From Lysinibacillus sp. G4S2 (GTDB taxonomy: Bacteria; Bacillota; Bacilli; Bacillales_A; Planococcaceae): 64,000 nucleotides of DNA. Location: NCBI RefSeq assembly GCF_030348505.1, contig NZ_JAUCFJ010000002.1:5336001-5400000 (forward strand), given 5' to 3'. Both the position numbers and the translations under genes were made by a program. Shown piece after piece: positions 55,787-63,797 of this stretch. The notes under the pieces are model-generated. The model searched no databases. It was not told the DNA's origin and saw only the letters and a list, made by a program, of their open reading frames with translations. The number at the start of each line of letters is the position of its first letter. Positions within the stretch are counted from its first letter, which is position 1.

Positions 55787-55987
55787 ACCTGAGCAGTTTT
55801 TACGGTTACCAGAGCGGTTCGGGGGTTACCCGATCACTTTTTCGGCATACCTGATCACTTTTGGGCGCTACCCGATCACTTTTTCGGCATACCCGATCAC
55901 TTTTGCTCCATCCCCGAGCAGTTCGGAGCGTTACCCGATCACGCTTCCGGCTACCCAAGTGCTTTTGGCTCTTACCTGAGCAGTTCT
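55787..55987. repeat. Tandem array of about ten 21-bp units
   Basis: The unit is approximately ACCCGATCACTTTTTCGGCAT, repeated with period 21 (two units are 20 bp). GATCAC, GAGCAG and TTCGG variants alternate. It lies in the 418-bp gap after guaC. The period equals that of the array at 29469-29822, and both share a CCG..TCACTTT block. Confidence 0.8.
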
Positions 55988-56017
55988 CTTATTTTATATG
56001 CAACTTTTCAGCAAAAG

Positions 56018-56051
56018 AAAAAATGCTACCGATTACGTGTAGCATTTTCTT
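56018..56051 (-). terminator. Terminator after the 73-aa protein gene
   Basis: AAAATGCTAC and GTAGCATTTT form a perfect 10-bp stem with a 9-nt loop and flanking A/T runs, just past the stop codon at 56057. Confidence 0.8.
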
Positions 56052-56056
56052 TAAGA

Positions 56057-56278
56057 TTATAGTTTATTAATAACAGCGTGGATTGTTTCTTTTAATTCTT
56101 CATCATGATCAGAAAGGTCTACAAGGTTTGCTACACGCTCACGTAATACAGGGCGCTCAATTACAAGCTTTTCATCAAGTACTTGTACTAGTAACTCGAT
56201 AATAAGACGATCACGTACGTTTAATGCTTCTTCTAAACGCTCTGGTGTAATTTTTCCTGTTTTTTCTGCTTTAGCCAT
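56057..56278 (-). CDS. Small conserved-type helical protein, function unknown
   Basis: 73-aa, highly charged and probably all-helical: MAKAEKTGKITPERLEEALN, then VRDRLIIELLVQVLDEKLVIERPVLRERVANLVDLSDHDEELKETIHAVINKL. AAAGGGG is a good SD, and it has its own terminator, which argues for a real gene. No motif is recognised. Confidence 0.65.
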   Translation of the reverse strand: MAKAEKTGKITPERLEEALNVRDRLIIELLVQVLDEKLVIERPVLRERVANLVDLSDHDEELKETIHAVINKL

Positions 56279-56526
56279 TTTAAAAACCCCTTTTAAATTT
56301 TATATTCATGCACATCTATTTTAGCATACAGCTAATTTATTTTGAAAACTTTCTTTCGCCAATATATAGGCTCATCACCATAACGTGTGGTTGATTTCCG
56401 CTCCGGCTGGGCGCTTTGTTGTTGCTGTCGCTTCGCTTTCGCACAGATAAAAACCGTGTTGCTGTCGCTTCGCTTTCGCACAGAAAACATCCGCTTCGCT
56501 GCAGGGTCTCATCTGTGACGCTGATC

Positions 56527-58206
56527 GAGGGCACTGAAAAACTCATCAAAATTAAAATTTTTTAACTCAAAAAAAATATCGGGCGCCATTTCATCCTTTT
56601 TTAGGAAGGGGTCGTCCGATTTCTTTCATTATTCTTTGCTTTTTTCGTTCATTAGTTTTAAAATTCTCTTCATATTCACGACAAATAGCGTTGCGGCTGC
56701 TTGTATTTGCATACCAAATAGACCCGTGGCGTTTGCTTGATTATACCCGTGTCTGTTTTTTATTTCACTATTCTTTGCTTCGATTTTATAGCGTTCTTTT
56801 GCCAATTGTTTAAAGGATTCCGTTTCCTGAAACACTTCTTGTTCTATGTGTTCATTTGACAGAAGAGAAACTGAATAACTTTTTGTTTTCGCTCCTTCTT
56901 TATAACACCCTTCTTTTAAAGGACAAACTTTACATTTTTCTATATCAAAGAAATATTTTAATTGTGTATTTTGCGTGGAATTCTTACGCTTTTTAATACT
57001 TTTACTCTTTGCTAAATGTCCAGCAGGGCACACATATAAATCGGCATCTTTATTAAACTCAAACTTACTTTCTTGCTTCCGTTGACCGTTCGTAATAACA
57101 GGATGTAGCCTTGAAATGAGTTGAATCTCTTTCTTTTTTGTGTATAATAAATTCTCTTTACCAGAATACGCTGTATCTCCAAGAATGGTGTTCACTTCTA
57201 TGCCTGCTTGCTCACTCTTCTCTACTAGCTCTTGTAAATAATTCCCGTCACTTTTTTCACCTGTTGTTACAACTACTGCTGTTATAAGTCTTTCATCACT
57301 CATTGCCAAATGTGTTTTATAACCAAAGAAAGGATTCTCTTTAGATTTATAACCGACACGTGCATCAGGATCAGCTGAGTAATTTATTTTAAGCTCATAA
57401 TCTTCAATAACTTCTTTGAGGACATTTACTTTTTCTTGTACACTTGGTATTTGAGCAATAGCCTTATTTTCTTCTATTATTTGAATGACTTGGTGACAAT
57501 AGTCCACTTCTTTTTGGATATCTTGAGAAGTCGGTTTAGTGGGAAATTTTGATTTCATTGTTTCATCGAATTGATACACGGCTTTTCGTACCTGTTTTGA
57601 TTTCTCTTGTAAAAACTCTTTCGGGGACTTCTGTTGGTAGCGTGCCTTCGTATGTGTTGCGTCTACAATCAATGTTTTACTTTTTAAAACACCCTGTGCA
57701 ATAGCTAGTTCTACGGTTTTGTGAATGAGTAAATCTAACAATTGGACATCTTGTAAACGTAATCGACGGAATTTTGTTAAAGAACTTGCCTCAATAACAC
57801 CTTCTTCTGGTGCCATATCTAAAAAATATTTAAAGGACATATCATATTTAGAACGTTCTACTACATCAACATCAGAAATATCATAAATTGCCTTAAGTAA
57901 TAAATATTTGAACATACGAATAGGTGAAATAGCGTAACGACCATTATCTAGACAATATTTAGTCTCTAATTCCTCTAAAACAAAAGTAAAATCAATTAAT
58001 TCCTTCATTTGACGAAGCATATTATCTTTTGGCACAACTAAATCATAGATTGCCATATGAGGACTAAGAGCAAGCGTTTCTTGTTTGGAAAGCATAAAAA
58101 GCACCACCTAAAATGAACAGTATACTAATAATTATAGATGAAAAAGAAAAGGAAGTAGAGAAAAAATTCGCTACTTCCTTTATCTAACCACTTTTTCAGT
58201 GCCCTC
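56527..58206. mobile_element. IS1182-family insertion sequence, 1,680 bp
   Basis: Terminal inverted repeats GAGGGCACTGAAAAA (56527-56541) and TTTTTCAGTGCCCTC (58192-58206) match perfectly over 15 bp. The flanks carry a direct duplication GACGCTGATC (56517-56526 and 58207-58216). Removing the IS restores TGTGACGCTGATCCCCAAGG, matching the same position of repeat copy E with one mismatch. It encodes one transposase with all catalytic residues and looks intact, so the insertion may be recent. Confidence 0.93.
56629..58095 (-). CDS. IS1182-family DDE transposase
   Basis: 488-aa transposase. The N-terminal DUF772-type region (YLLLKAIYDISDVDVVERSKYDMSFKYFLDM) is followed by DDE residues in IVDATHTKARY, ILGDTAYSGKEN and the late KIEAKNSEIKNRHGY glutamate. 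A zinc-ribbon-like CxxC...CxxC insertion lies near YVCPAGHLAKSK and CKVCPLKEGCYK. AGGTGGT precedes the ATG at 58095; the frame itself opens with GTG at 58107. It is full length. Confidence 0.93.
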   Translation of the reverse strand: MLSKQETLALSPHMAIYDLVVPKDNMLRQMKELIDFTFVLEELETKYCLDNGRYAISPIRMFKYLLLKAIYDISDVDVVERSKYDMSFKYFLDMAPEEGVIEASSLTKFRRLRLQDVQLLDLLIHKTVELAIAQGVLKSKTLIVDATHTKARYQQKSPKEFLQEKSKQVRKAVYQFDETMKSKFPTKPTSQDIQKEVDYCHQVIQIIEENKAIAQIPSVQEKVNVLKEVIEDYELKINYSADPDARVGYKSKENPFFGYKTHLAMSDERLITAVVVTTGEKSDGNYLQELVEKSEQAGIEVNTILGDTAYSGKENLLYTKKKEIQLISRLHPVITNGQRKQESKFEFNKDADLYVCPAGHLAKSKSIKKRKNSTQNTQLKYFFDIEKCKVCPLKEGCYKEGAKTKSYSVSLLSNEHIEQEVFQETESFKQLAKERYKIEAKNSEIKNRHGYNQANATGLFGMQIQAAATLFVVNMKRILKLMNEKSKE

Positions 58207-58462
58207 GACGCTGATCCCCAAGGAGTCGCCCATCCTCCACTCCAATCAACCTATATACATAACATACGTTTAAACAAATATCATCCACAGCTTTTGGTGA
58301 TAATCCAATATACACCAAAACTTTACAAATAAATGATCGTACATTTACGATAAAATGTTATATTCAAATCATAAAATGATGACGCTCAATCATATGATTA
58401 TTTGTTCTATATTTAGTTTTTCCATTTTCACTTAGGACGATTTACAAGATTGGAGGAATTCT

Positions 58463-58918
58463 GTGAACCAAAAGAACTCGACATATTTACAACTAATAAA
58501 GGCTGTGCCGAAATCTTTACAGTTGTTTTTGAATGTTTGCCTAGTGCTTCTAGCGCTCATTTTATCCTTCCTGCTTTTCAAAGAACTTATCGAATTTCTT
58601 AAAATATTAATTTTCAACAAAGGCGGCGGTGACTATAAACTTTTCCTCGCTAATATTCTTATTTTCTTCTTGTATTTTGAATTTATCACAATGATTATTA
58701 AATATTTTAAAGAGAATTATCATTTTCCTCTAAGGTACTTTATATATATAGGTATTACAGCCATGATTCGATTAATTATCGTAGAGCATGACCACCCTAT
58801 CAACACTTTAATTTATTCACTTATTATTTTAATATTAATTATTAGCTATTTTATTATTAATATTACGCCACTAGAACGACCTGTACGTTCATCACTTTTT
58901 ATAAAAAAAGAACAATAA
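58463..58918 (+). CDS. psiE: PsiE family membrane protein
   Basis: 151-aa membrane protein of the phosphate-starvation-inducible PsiE family, four hydrophobic segments. The motif FEFITMIIKYFKENYHFPLRYFIYIGITAMIRLIIV at about 70-105 is diagnostic. It starts at GTG with SD TTGGAGGAAT. The function of PsiE is unknown. It begins about 250 bp after the IS/repeat block. Confidence 0.88.
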   Translation: MNQKNSTYLQLIKAVPKSLQLFLNVCLVLLALILSFLLFKELIEFLKILIFNKGGGDYKLFLANILIFFLYFEFITMIIKYFKENYHFPLRYFIYIGITAMIRLIIVEHDHPINTLIYSLIILILIISYFIINITPLERPVRSSLFIKKEQ

Positions 58919-58941
58919 CGGGATGCCTATTTTGGGCTTCC

Positions 58942-60198
58942 CTAAAATGCTGTAATGCATCTTGGTTTATCAAAAACAAAGAAGAATTGATGGAGTACAT
59001 GTAAATATTGTTCATCACTAATTTTCACCTTACTGAGCATAAATAGCTCTTGCACCGTAACAACACCCATTACAAGAGAAGAAAGCTCTGCGATATCTAT
59101 CATCATTTCTACAGCATAGTTATCACATTCAAAAATTTTCATTTCACCATTGATAACCTCGATTACGATTTGCTGATTATTTTCAATTAGTAACGAATCA
59201 AATACTGTAAGTTTAAAAGTTACTGTTTGACCATTAAAATTACGTGTTTTTAGCTCCTCGAAAAAACCTTTAACATTGATAATACGATACATTAAGCCAA
59301 CACCAGAAACAGTACTTGCATGATAGACGCTGGGAATTAAATGATTTGTTCCATTTCGTACATCTCCTAAAAAGAAGTGAATATTTTCTTCCTGTGTGTT
59401 CCACTCAATACGATTCACTTGATCCGCCTGACTATTTAAAAACGTACTTAGCTCTAATAAAGCCTCTGGTGTCTCATATATCCATTCTTTAATGACTAGA
59501 TTATTAAGTAAAAAATTCGTTTCACTTTGCTTGTTAAAAGAAAATACCATATAACCTTGTATTGTATCTTCCTTTTCAACAGCAATAATATAGTGTTGTG
59601 GGTTGTTAAAAATTGATGAAAGCTCCGATTCGGTTTTAAAAAACATACCGTGCTTTTTCGCTGCTACTCTTTTATAGCAATCTGCTAATTTATACTGATC
59701 CTGTACTGTTAAAAACGTAAGATGTTTTTTTGTTGGCCCTTTCGGAAAGCTTGATGGTTCCACTAAATATTGATGCATTTTCGGTCCGTATCCAAAGCCC
59801 ATTTTTTTATAAAAGTCAGGTCTAAACGGATATAAAGCAACAAAATGAACATTTTTCTCTAAAAAAACCTTAAAAAAATGGTCTATTAATTCTTTGGCGA
59901 CCTTTTCTTTTTTATGGAGTAAATCAACTGCAACTAGTCCAACTCCCCCGACTGGAATCATTTTAGAGAAAAGGTTCATTTCATAATCATGAAGTCGCAT
60001 GCCACCAACTAGTTTGTTATCTTCCCATAGCCCAAAATAATGAATGGATGCCACATTGTTTTGATTGTGCATAAACAGTGTTTTTAGCTGCTCTTTTGTC
60101 GGCTGTAAACTACCCATCCTTCCCGGATAAGCACCGACCACAATATCAACAAAACTTATAAAATCTTCTTCCTTCAATAATTTTTCAATGACCTTCAT
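58942..60198 (-). CDS. Eis-like GNAT acetyltransferase
   Basis: 418-aa protein of the enhanced-intracellular-survival (Eis) type. The N-terminal GNAT domain has VGGVGLVAVDLLHKKEKVAKELIDHFF, the acetyl-CoA loop region, and VALYPFRPDFYKKMGFGYG. A second GNAT-like domain spans about 170-290 (TKKHLTFLTVQDQYKLADCY). The C-terminal SCP2-like domain ends GVVTVQELFMLSKVKISDEQY...HQFFFVFDKPRCITAF with the terminal carboxylate used for catalysis in the family. The substrate is open: aminoglycosides or other amines. SD GGTGGGG favours the ATG at 60198. Confidence 0.88.
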   Translation of the reverse strand: MKVIEKLLKEEDFISFVDIVVGAYPGRMGSLQPTKEQLKTLFMHNQNNVASIHYFGLWEDNKLVGGMRLHDYEMNLFSKMIPVGGVGLVAVDLLHKKEKVAKELIDHFFKVFLEKNVHFVALYPFRPDFYKKMGFGYGPKMHQYLVEPSSFPKGPTKKHLTFLTVQDQYKLADCYKRVAAKKHGMFFKTESELSSIFNNPQHYIIAVEKEDTIQGYMVFSFNKQSETNFLLNNLVIKEWIYETPEALLELSTFLNSQADQVNRIEWNTQEENIHFFLGDVRNGTNHLIPSVYHASTVSGVGLMYRIINVKGFFEELKTRNFNGQTVTFKLTVFDSLLIENNQQIVIEVINGEMKIFECDNYAVEMMIDIAELSSLVMGVVTVQELFMLSKVKISDEQYLHVLHQFFFVFDKPRCITAF

Positions 60199-60295
60199 AT
60201 ACATCCCCACCCTACACTAAATTTATTTTAAGGCACGCTCTTTTCATCATTAATTTCAGGTCTTGATAATAACATATATTACCACACGCAAATAG

Positions 60296-60313
60296 TACTG
60301 TATGTTGACAGTA
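60296..60313. promoter_or_regulatory. Palindromic operator-like site before padR remnant
   Basis: TACTGT-N6-ACAGTA is a perfect inverted repeat just upstream of the pseudogene's SD. It resembles the dyads bound by PadR regulators (ATGT-N8-ACAT type) in layout, not in exact sequence. It probably was the autoregulatory site. Confidence 0.45.
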
Positions 60314-60322
60314 TTAAAACCC

Positions 60323-60579
60323 GAGGTGGTTAAGGAAAGCCCCTTATTAAAGGTATACTCAATGGATTATTAGTGCTTGTTATTTTAAGTCAACTCCATA
60401 CATCGTTCCTTATTCAGCATCTCGAGCAAGTCGGAAGGAACAATGAACTGAGTACACTATTCTCGTTGCCTCAGCAATTAAGGCATAAAACGTACAGCTC
60501 AGAAATATTATCTGTTGGGCACATATAGCTCAACTCAAAAAGTGGACTTAGGATTGCAGGAATTATTGAAGGGAGAATG
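60323..60579 (+). pseudogene. Decayed PadR-family regulator
   Basis: The SD GAGGTG is kept, but ATG has become AAG (position 60333) and one base is missing in a G-run near 60353. Read in the two frames this gives ESPLLKG, then GILNGLLVLVILSQLHTS, FLIQHLEQVGRNNELS and KTYSSEILSVGHI, which resembles the PadR winged helix. A TAG at 60526 and a missing central stretch complete the loss. The tail GLQELLKGE ends at a TGA (60577-60579), 5 bp before the HAAS gene, the classic PadR-HAAS spacing. Not detectable as an intact gene. Confidence 0.65.
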
Positions 60580-60584
60580 AAAGA

Positions 60585-61592
60585 ATGAACCTGATTGATG
60601 CATATATTCATGAAGTAACTAAAAGGATCCGCAAAGAAAAACGTGATGAAACCAGTCTAGAACTAAAATCTACTATTGAAGATATGTTACCTGAAGATTA
60701 TTCAGAATCAGATATTAAGGAAGTGCTCAAAAAGCTAGGAAATCCTATAGAAGTCGCAGCAAGCTATCAAGATACGCCACGATTTTTAATCAGTCCTAAA
60801 GTGTTTGACACTTATATTAGGACAATAAAATTAGTTATTCCTTGGGCAATTCTTATTACAGTGATTGTACAGATAATAGAAAGTATTGCGCTTTATAACG
60901 GAGAAGGTGCGCTTCTGACTGCCATTATCAAAACTTTTTCTCTAACTATCGCTCATATTATTTCAGTAATCATCTACGTACTGTTCTGGATTACAGTAAC
61001 TTTCATTATCATTGAACGATCTGGCAGAAATAATATTCGAATACCCATTATAAAAGAACATCCAAAATGGACACCTGATGATTTAACAAAAGTTAAAATC
61101 ATTCCTAAAGAAAAAACGATTTCACTTAATGAAAATATTTTTAGTCTCTTAGGTATCGTTATTTTCTCCTTTGTCTATTTTAATGCTAATCACCTTTTAG
61201 GAATCTATACTTCTCACAATAAAGGCGGTCTGAAATTTGTTATGCCTATATTTAATCAAGATGTCTTACTCTCCTTTGCACCAATCGTTTTATTTTGGAT
61301 AGCTTTAAGTTTAGCTTTAACGTTCTGGAAAATGAAGGCCGGTCAATGGACTATGTTAATTGCCGTAGCGAATGCCATTCTTCAATGTATAGGAATCATT
61401 GTTTTTATCTTCATGGTTATTCACCCTGATTTCATACACCGTCCGGCAATACCTTATATCGCTGCGATTACTGAAACGACCTCTGCTAAAATTTTTGTTG
61501 CTATAGATCGAATATTATTTATCAGCATTGCTATTACCATCATAGCAAATGCATTCGATATTTATAGTGGCTTTAAAAAGGCTAAAATTTGA
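60585..61592 (+). CDS. HAAS-domain multi-pass membrane protein
   Basis: 335-aa protein. The N-terminal helical HAAS domain (1-62) has IDAYIHEVTKRIRKEKRDETSLELKSTIEDML and KEVLKKLGNPIEVAASY. About six to seven membrane segments follow. HAAS proteins are usually paired with a PadR regulator, and the remnant of one lies directly upstream. SD AAGGGAGA is present. It probably lost its specific repressor; function unknown. Confidence 0.85.
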   Translation: MNLIDAYIHEVTKRIRKEKRDETSLELKSTIEDMLPEDYSESDIKEVLKKLGNPIEVAASYQDTPRFLISPKVFDTYIRTIKLVIPWAILITVIVQIIESIALYNGEGALLTAIIKTFSLTIAHIISVIIYVLFWITVTFIIIERSGRNNIRIPIIKEHPKWTPDDLTKVKIIPKEKTISLNENIFSLLGIVIFSFVYFNANHLLGIYTSHNKGGLKFVMPIFNQDVLLSFAPIVLFWIALSLALTFWKMKAGQWTMLIAVANAILQCIGIIVFIFMVIHPDFIHRPAIPYIAAITETTSAKIFVAIDRILFISIAITIIANAFDIYSGFKKAKI

Positions 61593-61747
61593 AACTACAT
61601 TTTGAGAGCTGACTCTCCTTGTTCTATGTCGGCTCTTTCCTTATTACCTATTAAGATACTCATACCGTTGTTCTCTAATGTTTTGTATAATATTAAAGTT
61701 GAGAGTTATAATCTGCACTAATTCAAACAGAATAAGGGGAAATAATT

Positions 61748-62887
61748 ATGACAATTCTTCTTGTAGATGACAATCAAGTCAATCTATTTGTAATTGAAAA
61801 TGTATTAAAAAATGCAGGTTATGATAACTGTATTTCTCTAACATCTGCCTATGAGCTTTTTGATTATTTACAGTTAGATGCACCCAATCCAAAAGGAAAT
61901 TCAGTGGATTTAATTTTATTAGATATTATGATGCCTGAAATAGATGGTATCGAAGCGTGTAAACGTATTAAGCAAAATGAACGATTAAAAGATATTCAAA
62001 TTATCTTTGTCACAGCTCTAGACAATAAAAACAAGCTCGCAGAAGCACTTGATATCGGAGGAGTAGATTATATTACAAAGCCGATAAATAAAACTGAGCT
62101 TCTTGCTAGAATGCGCGTTGCTTTACGATTGAAAGCAGAATTAGATTGGCACACTCAGCAAGAAAAGAAAATACAATATGAACTAGATTTAGCAACACAT
62201 GTTCAAAGGAGCCTTTTAAGTGCCCCTATAAATGAGGATAATATTCAAATAGAAGTATCCTATCTTCCTTCCTCTAATTTAGCTGGGGATATGTATTATT
62301 GGCATAAAATAAACGATCATCGATACGCCATCATTTTGCTTGATATGATGGGACATGGTATCTCTGCAGCACTTGTTTGTATGTTTATCTCCTCGGTCCT
62401 AAGAGAAGCTGTTAAACAATTGGTAGAACCTGAATTAGTTATCAAAGAGTTAAACCGTTATATGACACTTTTACAAAACGGAAAAGAGGGAAATCTTTTT
62501 TATTTTACAGCGATTTATTTAGTGATCGATACAAAACAAAAAACAATTGAATACGTGAACGCCGGCCATCCTTCTGGTTATGCTCTAGTTGATGAAAAGA
62601 CACTCGTACCATTAAATCAAGGAAGCTGTGCAGTAGGCTTTTTCGATGAGATCGACGTACAAAAGCAATTCATTCAATATAACGAGAATGTACAAATTAT
62701 TTTATTTACAGATGGTGTGTTAGAGGCGATGGGACCATGTGAAATAGAATCTGAGAAGCAATTGCAAGCACTAGCATCTACGAAATGGGATTTTTCTCAA
62801 CGCCTAATTGACAATTTACTGTCTAAGGAGCAGCAAGAAAATCAACCAGATGATATGTGTGTAGTAATGATTCAAGCACATGCTTAA
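61748..62887 (+). CDS. rsbY: Response regulator-PP2C phosphatase (RsbY-like)
   Basis: 379-aa protein: REC domain (1-125, acidic Asp7/Asp8, phospho-acceptor Asp59 in LILLDIMMPEIDG, Lys in YITKPINK), linker, then a SpoIIE/RsbU-type PP2C phosphatase (about 160-378; GDMYYW, LLDMMGHGISAAL, NAGHPSGYAL, FTDGVLEAM, DDMCVVMI). In the Bacillus cereus group this architecture is RsbY, which dephosphorylates RsbV to activate SigB when phosphorylated by RsbK. The two convergent genes fit RsbM and RsbK. SD AAGGGGA is present. Confidence 0.83.
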   Translation: MTILLVDDNQVNLFVIENVLKNAGYDNCISLTSAYELFDYLQLDAPNPKGNSVDLILLDIMMPEIDGIEACKRIKQNERLKDIQIIFVTALDNKNKLAEALDIGGVDYITKPINKTELLARMRVALRLKAELDWHTQQEKKIQYELDLATHVQRSLLSAPINEDNIQIEVSYLPSSNLAGDMYYWHKINDHRYAIILLDMMGHGISAALVCMFISSVLREAVKQLVEPELVIKELNRYMTLLQNGKEGNLFYFTAIYLVIDTKQKTIEYVNAGHPSGYALVDEKTLVPLNQGSCAVGFFDEIDVQKQFIQYNENVQIILFTDGVLEAMGPCEIESEKQLQALASTKWDFSQRLIDNLLSKEQQENQPDDMCVVMIQAHA

Positions 62888-62901
62888 ACTACATAAAATA
62901 A

Positions 62902-62947
62902 GGCTGTCACTTAAGCTAAAGAAGCTTAGGCGACAGCCATTTTTTTA
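62902..62947. terminator. Bidirectional terminator between rsbY and rsbM
   Basis: GGCTGTC-CTTAAGC and GCTTAGG-GACAGCC arms form a long stem with a short loop, followed by TTTTTTT on the plus strand. Confidence 0.9.
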
Positions 62948-62952
62948 TCTCA

Positions 62953-63792
62953 CTATACCTTCTGATATATTCTTTCATGATCTACGAGTTCTTTATATTT
63001 TGAAATAATATCTTCAAATCTTAGTGTTTCCTTATCTCCTAGGCATAAAAACCCCTTATCACTTAGACTTTCGGAAAACAAATGATGAACCTGGTTCTGT
63101 AACCCAGATGAAAAATAAATTAAAACGTTTCGGCACATAATGACATGAAATTCATTGAATGATTGATCTGTCACTAAATTATGCTGTGCAAATATAATGT
63201 TTTGTAACAGTGTCGGATGGAAATAGGCATATTGATTTTCTGTTTTATAGTATTCGGAAAAAGCATGAATGCCACCTGCAAGCATATAGTTTTTAGTATA
63301 TGCCTGCATTTTGTAAATTGGGAACGCTCCTTCTTTTGCCTTTTCCAATACTTGTTCGTTCATATCCGTAGCATACAAAACAGCTTTATCGAGTAACCCT
63401 TCTTCCTGTAGCAAAATAGCCATAGAGTAGACTTCCTCACCCGTGGCACATCCTGCGTGCCATATCCGTATTTCAGGATAATTTCTTAAATACGGTATAA
63501 CTTCTTGACGGAAAGCTTTAAAAAAGCTAGGGTTACGGAACATCTCAGTAACACTTATAGAAAAATCATTCAATAGTTGCTCTAAAAACCCTTTTTCGTG
63601 TATTACTTTTTCAAGCACACGAGAAATCGTTGGGATATTATTCACCTGCATACTATTATAAACTCTTCGCGATATGGTAGAACGATTATATTGCCGAAAA
63701 TCAAATCCTGATAAATGATAAATAGCCTCTAGTAAAAAATCAATTTCTAAATCACTATGCATTTTTTGCTCAAAAGGCTGAAATTGATTCAT
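62953..63792 (-). CDS. rsbM: CheR-type methyltransferase (RsbM-like)
   Basis: 279-aa glutamate methyltransferase. N-terminal helical domain (SGFDFRQYNRSTISRRV, about 30-46), then a SAM-binding core with IWHAGCATGEEVYSMAILL (about 109-127) and the substrate-side MCRNVLIYFSSGLQ motif. In chemotaxis CheR has the same fold; its position next to a hybrid-kinase fragment and an RsbY-like phosphatase suggests the RsbM role, which methylates RsbK in B. cereus. It lies 5 bp downstream of that kinase gene. Confidence 0.82.
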   Translation of the reverse strand: MNQFQPFEQKMHSDLEIDFLLEAIYHLSGFDFRQYNRSTISRRVYNSMQVNNIPTISRVLEKVIHEKGFLEQLLNDFSISVTEMFRNPSFFKAFRQEVIPYLRNYPEIRIWHAGCATGEEVYSMAILLQEEGLLDKAVLYATDMNEQVLEKAKEGAFPIYKMQAYTKNYMLAGGIHAFSEYYKTENQYAYFHPTLLQNIIFAQHNLVTDQSFNEFHVIMCRNVLIYFSSGLQNQVHHLFSESLSDKGFLCLGDKETLRFEDIISKYKELVDHERIYQKV

Positions 63793-63797
63793 AGTTA

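Larger units (their letters stand above)
56369..58305. repeat. Dispersed repeat family, copy D, interrupted by an IS
   Basis: Left end GGCTCATCACCATAACGTGT plus GGTTGATTTCCGCTCCG and GGCGCTTTG, then two copies of GTCGCTTCGCTTTCGCACAG. The right end carries an inverted CCACAGCTTTTGGTGATAAT (58285 onward). Without the 1,680-bp IS and its 10-bp duplication the element would be about 247 bp. It is the best-preserved copy with both ends visible. Confidence 0.7.

Noticed and set aside
55861-56070. 69-residue frame downstream of guaC
   Set aside because: Lies in the 21-bp repeat array and the terminator; no ribosome-binding site.
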